Shown: positions 38,101-45,503, counted from the first letter of the stretch. The stretch: DNA of 64,000 nucleotides from Desulfosarcina widdelii (GCF_009688965.1 NZ_AP021875.1:3348001-3412000); one strand, 5' to 3'. A program made the numbers and translations. The notes: generated from the sequence alone by a model not told the origin.

Positions 38101-39477
38101 ATCGATTTTTTCCGTGGCCAGCCACTCCACGCCGTTGGCGAAAGCAAAGCCTCCCTGGTGAGAAAGCAGGGCGCATAAAGCGGTGCGCATGCGGGCATAG
38201 GCGGTCGAGGTGGCGGCCAGACGCAGGTTGTCGTGGGTTTCGGCAAAATGGATCACGCTGCCGTCACTGCCGGCGATCTCCATGGCGCCGGGCAGGTAGT
38301 GCTCGATCTGGCCGCGGTCGTAGTTCTGAAACAGCTCGCTGTAGGCCCAGTTGAAATCGGCCCAGTTGAGCAGTTCGCGGGTGACGGAAATCTTGCCGCC
38401 CAGCCCCTCCAGCAGGAAGATCGCGTTGGGATACTGGTCGCGGACCCGGGCAATGATATACCGCCAGGCCGGTGTGGGGATCATGTACCCGGCGTCGCAG
38501 CGGAAGCCGTCCACCCCCCGGCGGCACCAGGTGAGAAAAACCTCGGCCATGTACTGCCACAGGTCCCGGTGGCGAAAGTCCAACCGGGTGAGATCGGCCC
38601 AGACCACCCCCCAGGCGCCGGGGGTTTCGATCTGCCCGTCCGGCTCCCGGGAAAGCCACTGGGGATGGGTTTCGTGAAGGCCGGCCGCCCAGCCGGTGTG
38701 GTTGATGGCGATGTCTATGAAAATCCGCGCGCCGCGGGCGTGGATGGCGTCCACCAGCTCGATGAACTGCTCCAGGGGCGTGGCCTTGGGATCAAATTCG
38801 GCCAGGGCCGGGTCCACGGCGGTGAAACTGAGCGCGGCGTAGGGGCTGCCGAACCGTCCCATGCGGGCGTAAGTGGTTGGAGTGGGGTGAATGGGCAGCA
38901 GCTGGATGGCGCGGCAGCCCAGTTGGCCGATGATGAAGTCCAGTTCGCCAATCAGATCCCGAAAGGTTCCCGAGGGGGGAATCACCGTGTACCCGGCCTC
39001 GTCCAGCGGCTTTGCGGCCGCGTCGATGTCTCCCATGCCCCCGTTTTTGTTGGGGCCGAACTGGCGCACAAAGGCGTTATAGATGATATTGGCGCACACG
39101 GTGTCCGCCGGCGCCACGTTGACGGCGGTGTTGGTTCCCGGCGGCCACAGCGGGTCGGTCCCTTCCGTACGCAAAAAATAGGCTTTGGCCTCGAAGTGCC
39201 CCACTTCGGTCAGGGCCACCGTGAGAGAATAGTGCCCCTTGCCGGACGGCTTCATGGGGACGTCGTACCAGCAGCGGCCCAGGGGATTTTCCTCGCGGTC
39301 CACTTCGCGCAGGATTTCACGCCTTACGCTGCGGCCGTATCCCAGGCTCGTACGCAACCAGGCCTGGCCGCGCCACGATTCGGGCACACGCAGGTGAAAG
39401 GTAAGTGTATCGCCCGCAAAATGAAGCTGGTGGGTGCCGGGTGCGGGGACCTGGACGATGGCATCGGATTGGACCAT
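35173..39477 (-). CDS. Bifunctional glycogen debranching fusion: GH13 domain plus amylo-alpha-1,6-glucosidase domain
   Basis: A 1434-residue cytosolic protein. An N-terminal beta domain precedes a GH13 barrel (about residues 125-600) with DIAINH at 255-260, nucleophile Asp328 (VDGFRCDAGYMIP), acid Glu357 (FLLEGLG) and Asp416 (ETHDN). Middle regions resembling a GDE N-terminal domain lead to a C-terminal (alpha/alpha)6 domain from about residue 1035 with YPWFLDWGRDT (1057-1067) and WMDTNHPAGTPRQGYPIEIQ, the amylo-1,6-glucosidase family. This mirrors the two activities of the eukaryotic debranching enzyme: 4-alpha-glucanotransferase, then 1,6-glucosidase. It is the first gene of the glycogen cluster, with GAAGGAG upstream. 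The GH13 specificity is inferred. Confidence 0.88.
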   Translation of the reverse strand: MVQSDAIVQVPAPGTHQLHFAGDTLTFHLRVPESWRGQAWLRTSLGYGRSVRREILREVDREENPLGRCWYDVPMKPSGKGHYSLTVALTEVGHFEAKAYFLRTEGTDPLWPPGTNTAVNVAPADTVCANIIYNAFVRQFGPNKNGGMGDIDAAAKPLDEAGYTVIPPSGTFRDLIGELDFIIGQLGCRAIQLLPIHPTPTTYARMGRFGSPYAALSFTAVDPALAEFDPKATPLEQFIELVDAIHARGARIFIDIAINHTGWAAGLHETHPQWLSREPDGQIETPGAWGVVWADLTRLDFRHRDLWQYMAEVFLTWCRRGVDGFRCDAGYMIPTPAWRYIIARVRDQYPNAIFLLEGLGGKISVTRELLNWADFNWAYSELFQNYDRGQIEHYLPGAMEIAGSDGSVIHFAETHDNLRLAATSTAYARMRTALCALLSHQGGFAFANGVEWLATEKIDVHGAPSLNWGAAENLVDHIRRLNAILGAHPAFAHPVTLEMIQTGPGNCIVAARRSDSERNLLVAVNLDANAGNRAAWPAERMPLSSRQELIDLLGGKPVAVDQQGETLYLDLAPGQVVCLSDHPDDPALLAGIEKGFPRSPERVLRQRMRAKALQVWRYYRGVGDLDGWDPDEATARLRSSPMDFCRAMNPSGDAPRVVTWQFPVDERREVMVPPGHFLLVRARTPFRATIVERQTAMAVEESLADDGGGSFALFAPLPVGGRHKARTLKLSLFDPGGCTHHEAPLLYLTAADRVKVRKIFSRPRKNLAAIHMLGTNGRGGMTRAHAHWNRLPSRYDALLAANLSPDVPEDRRILLTRLRGWVVFQGFSQEIGRDCLDAFGFDYDGPGCWSYHIPCGQGQHVVIHVGMRTIPGKNAVAMVFYRHPASGAKDRLADDTPVTLILRPDVEDRGFHETTKAFTGPEDHFPRSVTPRENGFAFHPCEGHALNLAAESIGFFPEPEWQYMVHHPQEAQRGQDPDSDLFSPGYFSGPIVGGQSEMLVARVSGEAAPDAETADELRQRVVRFFEATPSKQAPVPALEKALDQYIVKRDQFKTVIAGYPWFLDWGRDTLIVVRGIVAAGRHQEGLSIIQQFASFEDRGTIPNMIRGTDTGNRDTSDAPLWLFRVCDELGSAMGQEKVLATDCSGRSLKQVLLDVARSIMAGTPNGIVMDAASGLLFSPAHFTWMDTNHPAGTPRQGYPIEIQALWQAALDYLGRVDAPRTRKSWKKLADQVRQSIADLFFREDLGYLADCLHAAPGTPAAAATTDDALRPNQLFALTLGAVQDKTVAGRVLAACQELIVPGAIRSLADRPVHPALPIVHNGVLVNDPERPYVGEYGGDEDTRRKPAYHNGTAWTWVFPSFCEAWADCFGADAYETALAWLGSSSRLIDNGCVGHMPEIVDGDAPHRPRGCDAQAWGVSELLRVWIKIQGLRQK

Positions 39478-39870
39478 AAACCGACTTTCTCCTTCAGCGG
39501 TGGTTGAGGCGACAGCGCATTGCGCGAAACGGGCATTGGGATCGCGGGCGGCAATGCCAAACGCCAGCGTCCCTTTCTACCGGGTGGGAACCGCCTCCGG
39601 CCGGAGTCAATGGACAAATCGATAAAACAGAAGGGACGGCGCAGGGTCCATCGGCCCCTTGGACAGTCAATGGTCCCGATGGATGAACAGCAGCAGTCAT
39701 GAAATTATAGAATACGGTCAATTCTTCTCTCTTGTCAACACGGAGATCGTTGGCTGTGACCGCGCGCACCTTATTGCAAAAGACAATGCCGGCCGGGCAG
39801 CGCTTATGCGGGTCGTGCGAAATCCCTGCAAGCACCGTGTGCCTGTATCGGAGAAATCGCTTCCCGCGTT
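39478..39870. other. Intergenic region upstream of the glycogen cluster
   Basis: About 390 bases with no supported gene. A perfect minus-strand TATAAT box lies at 39704-39709 but lacks a convincing -35 at 17 bases; TTGACA is present with a 23-base gap. If used, it would give the debranching-enzyme mRNA a leader of about 220 bases. Confidence 0.4.
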
Positions 39871-41241
39871 TCAGGTGCGCCTGGCGCGCAACAGGCGCAT
39901 TGCCACGATCAGAACGACCAGGCCGGCAGCCAGGGAAACCGGGAACCAGAAAAAGGTTTCCTTAAAGACCAGGTTTTCCACCGACCGGTCGTCCACAGCG
40001 GCACCCCCGATTCCCGCCTTTTTCGCCTCCAGCAGCCCCGCGTAAACCACGCCGATCAGACCGTAGGAGAGGTTGTAGGCCAGGCCCTTGAAACTGAGCA
40101 CCGTGGCCCGGCGCGAAGAGGGGGCTTCCCGGTTGACAAAATAACTGAGGTAGAAACCGACCATGTACAACGCCGAAAAGGCGACCAGGGCGGGCAGCAA
40201 CCCGATGGTCGGCCAGAAAAAGGCCATCCCCGAAAGCCCGGACAGCGCCACAAGGCTGGTGGTCCAAAGGCAAACCGCCGGCGAGTGGTTTTCCGCGATG
40301 CGGCGAGCCAGCCTCGGAATAAACAGCCCGGCCACCGCCATGACCGAACCCAGGATACCAAACAGCGATTCAGGCAATTGTACCATGCGATAGTACTGGC
40401 TGGCCAGGGTGATCACCATGCGTAAGACGCCATCGAAGAGCATGCCGAAAAGGATCACCGCTAGGACAAAAGGCGTTTTCAGGATCCATCGCCCGGTGGA
40501 AAAGGTCAGCTTTAGGGCATCTACAGTCGATCCGCTGAACCGTTTTTCACAAGTGCCCTCTTGCCGGGGGTCGGGGCAGATCTCATCCAGACGCAAGGCA
40601 GCGGCCAGGGTGAACAGGGCCAGGATGAAGGTGAGAAAAAGGGGAATCCGCAGGGTCTGGTCCTGGGTGAATCGAAACTCCGATCCCAACCAGGCCATCA
40701 CCCGGCTCATCAGGTCCGGATCGTAGACCGCCGCGCCAACCGACATGGTGAGAATGAACATCACCGACCGCAGCCGCATCTGCACGTCCAGCACCCTGCC
40801 CCACTGGTCTGCCATCCCCTCGGCCTGAAGGGCGTCGTAGGCGATGGCCTCGTCGGCTCCGCTGGCCGCCGCTTCGGCCAGGCCGCTGAGCACCCGATTG
40901 ACACAAAAAAATCCGAACAGCAGCGGAATGCTTCCCCTGGGAGCCAGACAGAGAATCGCCATTTCCACCAGCATGGACATCGCCGCGAAGACCAGAAGCC
41001 GGCGCCGGCCGACGATGTCGGCCAGGGCCCCGGAAGGCACCTCGGCCATCACGATGGTGGCGGCCCACACCGCGTTGAGAATCGAAAATTGGGCCACGCT
41101 GAGTCCGAAATCCAGAAACAGGACGGTAAAGATAGGGTAGTAAAACCGGCAGTTGAAAAATACCCGAAAGGCGATGAACATGCGGACATTGTTCACCGCA
41201 AAGGGGTTTTTCGACGCTGTCGGGTGCGTATTTGCCGGCAT
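39871..41241 (-). CDS. Major facilitator superfamily transporter
   Basis: A membrane protein of 456 residues if translation starts at MPANTHPTASKNPF; the frame is open further upstream to 41382, but those residues look non-coding. MFS motif A is GALADIVGRRRLL between helices 2 and 3, with the helix-2 EVPSG segment seen in a family of DHA1-like exporters. A long loop of about 50 residues separates the two six-helix halves. The substrate is unknown. It stands alone; the divergent cupin gene begins 229 bases upstream. Confidence 0.85.
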   Translation of the reverse strand: MPANTHPTASKNPFAVNNVRMFIAFRVFFNCRFYYPIFTVLFLDFGLSVAQFSILNAVWAATIVMAEVPSGALADIVGRRRLLVFAAMSMLVEMAILCLAPRGSIPLLFGFFCVNRVLSGLAEAAASGADEAIAYDALQAEGMADQWGRVLDVQMRLRSVMFILTMSVGAAVYDPDLMSRVMAWLGSEFRFTQDQTLRIPLFLTFILALFTLAAALRLDEICPDPRQEGTCEKRFSGSTVDALKLTFSTGRWILKTPFVLAVILFGMLFDGVLRMVITLASQYYRMVQLPESLFGILGSVMAVAGLFIPRLARRIAENHSPAVCLWTTSLVALSGLSGMAFFWPTIGLLPALVAFSALYMVGFYLSYFVNREAPSSRRATVLSFKGLAYNLSYGLIGVVYAGLLEAKKAGIGGAAVDDRSVENLVFKETFFWFPVSLAAGLVVLIVAMRLLRARRT

Positions 41242-41469
41242 TTTCCGCGCTGCTTTCGAAGAGATTGGCAGATAGGGAATAACATAAGATCGAATTATCA
41301 TCGGTAAAGGTCGTCTTTTCGCCTGTCCGTCTGAGGGCAGGCAGCTACTCACGATACCGGGTTTTCGCAACGGCGGGTTCAATTGACAAACCGGGGGAGC
41401 GGCTATACCTTCCGAAAAATCAAAGACTGCCGCTAAAAATCCTGTTATCCATCCATCTGTGAGGTTTGC

Positions 41470-41847
41470 ATGACCATGCCGATAAAAATCGAGGCACCGA
41501 GCATCGTCGAAGCCGCGGGCAACAAACCCAAGCGCATCGAAGAGTATATCGGGCAGGTCAACTCCGGCACCGCGGCGGTCAGCGTCGCCCGCATGGTCTC
41601 GCCCCCCGGCTGGAAGGAACCGGGGCAGCGGCCGGAATTCGATGAATACACCGTGGTATTAAAGGGACGGCTTCGGGTCGAATCGAAAGAGGGAACCTTG
41701 GATGTACAGGCCGGTCAGGCGGTCATCACCCACGCGGGCCAATGGGTGCGCTACAGCACACCGCAACCGGAAGGTGCCGAATATATCGCCGTATGCCTTC
41801 CCGCCTTCACACCGGATACGGTTCACCGGGACGATCCGACGGCGTGA
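41470..41847 (+). CDS. Small cupin-domain protein
   Basis: A 125-residue single-domain cupin. Motif 1 (GQRPEFDEYTVVLKGRLRV) keeps the Glu and Gly but has Pro-Glu-Phe where metal-binding His residues usually lie, and motif 2 is AGQAVITHAGQWVRYSTP. It is related in fold, not closely in sequence, to the cupin at 26289-26663. It is followed after 57 bases by a DMT-type transporter gene on the same strand. The pair may act together on one metabolite, which is only a guess from position. Confidence 0.82.
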   Translation: MTMPIKIEAPSIVEAAGNKPKRIEEYIGQVNSGTAAVSVARMVSPPGWKEPGQRPEFDEYTVVLKGRLRVESKEGTLDVQAGQAVITHAGQWVRYSTPQPEGAEYIAVCLPAFTPDTVHRDDPTA

Positions 41848-41904
41848 CAAACGCACCTCCTGGCTGGCATCCGGATTTCAACAACCATCAATTCAGAGGA
41901 CCCC

Positions 41905-42354
41905 ATGAGAAACCTCCTGTTTCTAACGCTGGCCCTTTGCGCCGGCGGCCTGGTACCGATTCAGGGAGCCCTTAACGCCCATCTGGGCAAAAGCCTCAAC
42001 CATCCGCTGCAGGCCACCTTCATCTCCTTTTTCGGTGCCATCGTCGTTCTGGTTCTCCTGCTGATCCTGCTGAGCCCTTCCCTGCCGTCGCTTGCGGATC
42101 TCAGATCCACGCCGGCGCTCTACTACACCGGCGGCATTTACGGGGTGATTTTCGTTACCGCCATTTTGACGCTGACCCCGCGCATCGGCATTGCCAACAC
42201 CATTGTGGCAACCATCGTCGGGCAGCTCATCGTCTCGGTGATCCTGGATCACTTCGGCGTCTTCGGCCTTGCCCGACATCCAATCAGCGCATCCAGAATT
42301 ATTGGATGCGTGGGACTGCTGGTGAGTTTATACCTGATCCAATTCCGCCATTGA
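41905..42354 (+). CDS. YdcZ-type DMT family membrane protein
   Basis: A 149-residue membrane protein with about five hydrophobic segments, matching the single-repeat YdcZ (DUF606) branch of the drug/metabolite transporter superfamily: GLVPIQGALNAHLGKSLNHP, TGGIYGVIFV and IVGQLIVSVILDHFG are family-typical. These half-size proteins probably work as dimers. Its role is unknown. GAGGACCCC precedes the ATG. It lies downstream of a cupin gene and upstream of a long gene-free stretch. Confidence 0.88.
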   Translation: MRNLLFLTLALCAGGLVPIQGALNAHLGKSLNHPLQATFISFFGAIVVLVLLLILLSPSLPSLADLRSTPALYYTGGIYGVIFVTAILTLTPRIGIANTIVATIVGQLIVSVILDHFGVFGLARHPISASRIIGCVGLLVSLYLIQFRH

Positions 42355-42367
42355 GGATTGATAAATC

Positions 42368-42532
42368 TGTAAAAAGTCGAAATTATCACAATTTCGTCCC
42401 GGCGTAGGCCGGCGCACGTAGTGAAGCTTTAGCGCGCTATCATGCGGTTTCAATACGTTCTGGATGCCCCCGGCTCAGGTCCGGGGCAGGCTTATCAAGT
42501 CCAGCATGACGAGGTTGGTATTTTTTACGAGA
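42368..42532. repeat. Dispersed palindromic repeat, family C, copy 1
   Basis: Bounded by TGTAAAAAGTC on the left and TATTTTTTACGAG on the right. The interior contains GGCGCACGTAGTGAAGCTTT, which recurs inverted at 54405-54515 as the complement of AAAGCTTCACTGCGTGCGCC. A shorter unit with the same end type lies at 45881-45951. Confidence 0.65.
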
Positions 42533-42548
42533 CCATAAGAATTGCGTA

Positions 42549-42566
42549 GATTACCATCCGGTAATC
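42549..42566. promoter_or_regulatory. 16-bp dyad (ATTACC-N4-GGTAAT), copy 1
   Basis: ATTACCATCCGGTAAT is identical to the dyad at 45488-45503, and similarity continues downstream (TGG-GTCAT). Both copies lie 50-150 bases before short transcripts or genes on the plus strand, which suggests a shared regulator binding site. The regulator is unknown. Confidence 0.55.
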
Positions 42567-42569
42567 CTG

Positions 42570-42715
42570 GTGTCATCTTGTTGTAAGGGATCTTTGCTAA
42601 GTTGAGATCGTGCTTCGGGCACTCTGCTGACCTTGTCCGGGAACCAGAGAACCCAAGGCTCCTCCTTATCCCCTCTTAAAACCGGGCCGCGATATCGCGG
42701 CCCGGTTTCTTTCTG
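42570..42715 (+). ncRNA. Candidate small RNA ending in a perfect-palindrome terminator
   Basis: Between the dyad and a strong terminator there is no open frame with a ribosome site, so the transcript implied by the terminator is probably non-coding. The upstream end is not defined by a clear promoter. A second transcript of the same kind may end at 42862. The call rests only on the terminator, the dyad and the lack of a gene. Confidence 0.35.
42680..42714 (+). terminator. Strong intrinsic terminator (30-bp perfect palindrome)
   Basis: AAACCGGGCCGCGAT is followed directly by its exact reverse complement, then TTTCTTTCT. The YdcZ-type gene ends 325 bases upstream, so this is probably the end of a separate transcript. 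Confidence 0.8.
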
Positions 42716-42828
42716 CAAAAAACCGTGTGATCGAACCGATTTCTAATGAAACCGTAACAATGGGTTTATAAAATGTGGATCACTTTCAGGGCTCAACCCA
42801 CAAGCCCAAAAAAGCTCTTCCTTTCCAG

Positions 42829-42862
42829 ACCGGACCTCAACCACGAGGTCCGGTTCTTTTTT
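42829..42862 (+). terminator. Strong intrinsic terminator, second of a tandem pair
   Basis: ACCGGACCTC and GAGGTCCGGT form a perfect 10-base stem with a 6-base loop, followed by TCTTTTTT. Only 115 bases separate it from the first terminator. A TTTATAAAAT box at about 42768-42777 could be the -10 region of a short transcript ending here. Confidence 0.85.
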
Positions 42863-43035
42863 GAAGCCAGTGTTCTTCATTGGCGATTCAACGATCTGCC
42901 TTGATAATTGCCCGGTCTGATTGTAATAATGCGTATAAAAGGCAATCCTGGCAGCTGAAAAAGCGGCCAGGCTATGAATTTTCGAAACGATATTCAGCCC
43001 TCAGCGAAAGGGTAAAACCGTCGGTCATCGGAAAA

Positions 43036-43713
43036 ATGGACGATAAAACGCCGGTCATTGCGTTTTCGAAAGTGACCTTTTCTTATCCCAACGGAAAGGT
43101 CCTTTTCCAGGATCTTTCGCTCGAATTGGCCGGCGGCAGCTTCTACCTGGTGCACGGGCCTTCCGGCTCGGGCAAATCGACATTTCTACGCCTGATCAAC
43201 CGGTTGGAGGAACCGTCTCTCGGCCAATTGATGTTCGAAGGCCGTCCACTGACCTCATACAATCCTCCCCTGCTTCGCCGGGAGGTCCTTTATATTCAAC
43301 AGACACCAACCTCCGTGGATGCAACGGTTCGAGAGAACCTGCTGCTGGCATTTTCGTTTAAAAACAACCGAGACCTTACACCACCCGACGACGATATCCT
43401 CAAATCCCGTCTGGACAATTTTCTGCTCAACGACATCCGTCTGGATACTCATGCTTCGACCCTGTCCGTCGGTCAGCTTCAACGCCTTTGCTTTATAAGG
43501 GGATTGCTGCTGAATCCGAAGGTTCTCCTGCTGGATGAGCCGGCCAGCGCGCTGGATGAAGAAAGCGCGCGGATCGTGGAGGAAACCGCCGAACGGATGT
43601 GCGTCGAGTCGGGCTTGACGGTTCTGATGGTAAGCCACCGAACGTTCAGGCCCGCGCGGGTAAGGCACAAGGTGCTTCAAATCGTCAAAGGTCAAATTGA
43701 GTTGCTGACATGA
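43036..43713 (+). CDS. fetA: ABC transporter ATP-binding protein (FetA-like)
   Basis: A 225-residue cytosolic ATPase with Walker A GPSGSGKST, a Q-loop in YIQQTPTSV, signature LSVGQLQRL, Walker B VLLLDEPASALD and the switch His in MVSHRT. It partners the FetB-like permease encoded next, overlapping by ATGA. In E. coli, FetAB exports iron and protects against peroxide. The frame stays open 52 codons upstream, but MDDKTPVIAFSKVTF is the natural N-terminus; the ribosome site is weak. The symbol is by family and gene pairing, not by close identity. Confidence 0.85.
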   Translation: MDDKTPVIAFSKVTFSYPNGKVLFQDLSLELAGGSFYLVHGPSGSGKSTFLRLINRLEEPSLGQLMFEGRPLTSYNPPLLRREVLYIQQTPTSVDATVRENLLLAFSFKNNRDLTPPDDDILKSRLDNFLLNDIRLDTHASTLSVGQLQRLCFIRGLLLNPKVLLLDEPASALDEESARIVEETAERMCVESGLTVLMVSHRTFRPARVRHKVLQIVKGQIELLT

Positions 43714-44504
43714 CAACAGAAATCGTATCCATCGGGCTGGGCCAACTGGCCATCGGACTTGTCTTCATTCTGTTGGCCGGGCTTGCTTCGTTGCATCATG
43801 CGCTCAGGCTGGAAAAAGACCTGCTGGTGGGGACAGTCCGAACTTTTGTACAACTGTTTCTGCTTGGCTATATTCTCATCTTCATTTTCAAGCTGGATAA
43901 GGCGGTTTTTGTTCTCTTTGTATTCGGCTTCATGATCTTTTTTGCCGCCTGGGAAATTCGAAGCCGGATCAAAGAAAAGCAGGTTACTTTTTTCTGGCCT
44001 TTGCTCGTTTCAATGGCGATCAGTTATATCATCGTTTCCTACATGGTAACTGCCGTGGTGATTGGCGTTACGCCCTGGTGGAAGCCGCAGTATTTCATCC
44101 CCATCGGCGGGATGGTGATCGGCAATTCGATGAATGCCATCGCAATTGCTTTGGAACGGCTGTTGGGCGAGCTCCGGAAGCGCCGACACGAAGTTGAGGC
44201 CATGCTGTCTTTGGGCGCCGATTACAAGGAGGCCAGCAGGGATATTCTCAGTAACGCCATGCGGGCCGGAATGATTCCATCGATCAATTCCATGATGGCC
44301 GTCGGCATTGTGTTCATTCCCGGCATGATGACCGGACAGATTCTGGCCGGCGCCGACCCCCTGCAGGCGGTCCGCTACCAGATCGTGGTGATGATCATGC
44401 TGGTGGGATCGACGGCCATTGGGTCTTTGCTGGTGGTTTACCTGGTTCGAAAACGATGCTTCGGCAAAGGTGAGAGGTTGCTGTTGCAACCAGGGAATGA
44501 TTGA
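43710..44504 (+). CDS. fetB: FetB-like (UPF0014) ABC permease, probable iron exporter
   Basis: A 264-residue inner-membrane protein with about seven hydrophobic segments. Hallmarks of the UPF0014/FetB family are RTFVQLFLLGYIL, PIGGMVIGNSMNAIAIALER, EAMLSLGAD, PSINSMMAVGIVFIPGMMTG and ILAGADPLQAVRYQIV. It forms the transport path for the FetA ATPase. Its start overlaps the fetA stop. A strong terminator follows 25 bases after the stop, which closes the two-gene operon. Transport of iron is inferred from E. coli FetAB. Confidence 0.9.
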   Translation: MTTEIVSIGLGQLAIGLVFILLAGLASLHHALRLEKDLLVGTVRTFVQLFLLGYILIFIFKLDKAVFVLFVFGFMIFFAAWEIRSRIKEKQVTFFWPLLVSMAISYIIVSYMVTAVVIGVTPWWKPQYFIPIGGMVIGNSMNAIAIALERLLGELRKRRHEVEAMLSLGADYKEASRDILSNAMRAGMIPSINSMMAVGIVFIPGMMTGQILAGADPLQAVRYQIVVMIMLVGSTAIGSLLVVYLVRKRCFGKGERLLLQPGND

Positions 44505-44528
44505 TTTTTTAAAAATTCTGTGATGCCT

Positions 44529-44571
44529 CGAAAAGGCAAGTCTCAAAAATGACTTGCCTTTTCGTTTTTTT
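44529..44571. terminator. Bidirectional terminator between fetB and the EF-hand gene
   Basis: CGAAAAGGCAAGTC and GACTTGCCTTTTCG are perfect 14-base inverted repeats around an 8-base loop, with TTTTTT on the plus side. It serves fetB and may serve the convergent EF-hand gene. Confidence 0.85.
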
Positions 44572-44628
44572 CAACGGCATCGTTGCATGATCGGAAGGTT
44601 GTTTGTTGAAAAGGCCTCCAAATTCGTT

Positions 44629-44925
44629 TTACTCATGATGTTTCAAACCATGCGCGGCCTTGAACGCGTGCCATTCATCATGGTCGATACTGCTGTCCTG
44701 ATTCATGTCGACCGCGTCAAACACTTTTTGTTCCGTATTCTCAAAATAAGATTCAAATTCTTCCCAATTCACGAGGTCATCTCCGTTGGTGTCCATGTCT
44801 CCGAAATGGGCGTTAAATGCCTGAGGGTCAGGCATGTCGGTGCTGTGGAATCTTTTATGGCTTGAACATCCAGCGGTCAGCATGATTAGAACCATAAAAC
44901 CCATAAGCAGAAATCGTCGCTTCAT
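44629..44925 (-). CDS. Small EF-hand lipoprotein
   Basis: A 98-residue exported lipoprotein. The signal peptide ends in LTAGC with the lipidated Cys at residue 20. The mature part carries two EF-hand calcium loops, residues 45-56 (DTNGDDLVNWEE) and 73-84 (DMNQDSSIDHDE), each with acidic ligands at positions 1, 5 and 12 and Asn at 3. It probably binds calcium at the membrane surface. It is monocistronic and convergent with fetB. Its purpose is unknown; similar short EF-hand lipoproteins occur in many deltaproteobacteria. Confidence 0.85.
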   Translation of the reverse strand: MKRRFLLMGFMVLIMLTAGCSSHKRFHSTDMPDPQAFNAHFGDMDTNGDDLVNWEEFESYFENTEQKVFDAVDMNQDSSIDHDEWHAFKAAHGLKHHE

Positions 44926-45000
44926 ATCGGCCCCCTGTTTCTATCGTTGGTTATATTGGTCGCAGCTGCTTTGGTGCAGTGCGGCGGCTTTTTGCACAAC

Positions 45001-45031
45001 AAAAAGGCAGAGCCCCGTTAGAGGCTCTGCC
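45001..45031 (-). terminator. Intrinsic terminator of the small-gene pair
   Basis: On the minus strand GGCAGAGCC and GGCTCTGCC form a 9-base stem followed by TTTTTG. It lies 70 bases after the last of two tiny genes reading leftward, which supports their being a real transcript. Confidence 0.75.
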
Positions 45032-45101
45032 GTGTACCGCCATACCGGCGGATTTCAATTTATTTGCCTGAATAATCGAAGCTCTGCCGTTGATCATGCC
45101 C

Positions 45102-45194
45102 TTAAATCTTGCAAGCGGCGGCCGATGCCCGGCCAGTGATGCATCGATTGATGAAGTAACCCAGCGTAATCAGCGTTATCGTTGTTCCAATCAT
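45102..45194 (-). CDS. 30-residue putative small membrane protein
   Basis: A tiny gene whose ATG at 45192-45194 is preceded by AAAGGCAGGTGCCCG, a good ribosome site. The peptide begins MIGTTITLITLGYFINRCIT, a single hydrophobic helix long enough to enter a membrane, and ends in a short Ala/Lys tail. It follows the 44-residue gene by 17 bases and precedes a strong terminator, so the two make a compact operon. No homologue is recognised. The call rests on ribosome site, topology and transcript context. Confidence 0.5.
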   Translation of the reverse strand: MIGTTITLITLGYFINRCITGRASAAACKI

Positions 45195-45212
45195 CGGGCA
45201 CCTGCCTTTCGG

Positions 45213-45347
45213 TTATCCTGCCACATCGATTCCCGGGTCACATCCCAGATGCGGATCCTTGTTTTCACATTCGAAGTTTCTCTCGCGGGTATCCACGTGT
45301 CCTTCATTTCTGTCGTCGGTGTAATCCTGAGTTCTATTTTCGGCCAT
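45213..45347 (-). CDS. 44-residue hydrophilic small protein
   Basis: The ATG at 45345-45347 is preceded by TGAGGTGACATC, a clear ribosome site. The product is acidic and rich in Asp, Glu, Asn and Arg, with two Cys about ten residues apart in the C-terminal half (FECENKDPHLGCDPGIDVAG). It has no membrane segment. It is the first gene of a two-gene unit ending at the terminator 45001-45031. An overlapping 75-codon frame on the same strand has no ribosome site and is not preferred. Function is unknown. Confidence 0.5.
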   Translation of the reverse strand: MAENRTQDYTDDRNEGHVDTRERNFECENKDPHLGCDPGIDVAG

Positions 45348-45487
45348 GATGTCACCTCATGTATTTTTTGGTTTTCGATTGTTGCTGTTCCGTCTTGCTT
45401 GGTTAAAAGATACAGCATCGGAAGAATTCGGCAATGGGAGCCGGTCGGCTGGGTGATGGCAGGGAAAAACTACCACCATATCCTTTC

Positions 45488-45503
45488 ATTACCATCCGGT
45501 AAT
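45488..45503. promoter_or_regulatory. 16-bp dyad (ATTACC-N4-GGTAAT), copy 2
   Basis: Identical to the dyad at 42550-42565. It lies between two divergent small transcription units (minus-strand gene starting at 45347, plus-strand gene starting at 45575), so one regulator could control both. Confidence 0.55.

Noticed and set aside
38233-39507. A 424-codon plus-strand frame opposite the debranching fusion
   Set aside because: The minus strand has a complete catalytic GH13 set in this segment.
45191-45418. A 75-codon minus-strand frame overlapping the 44-residue small gene
   Set aside because: It has no ribosome site, while the overlapping shorter frame has TGAGGTG at proper spacing and leads into a second small gene and a terminator.
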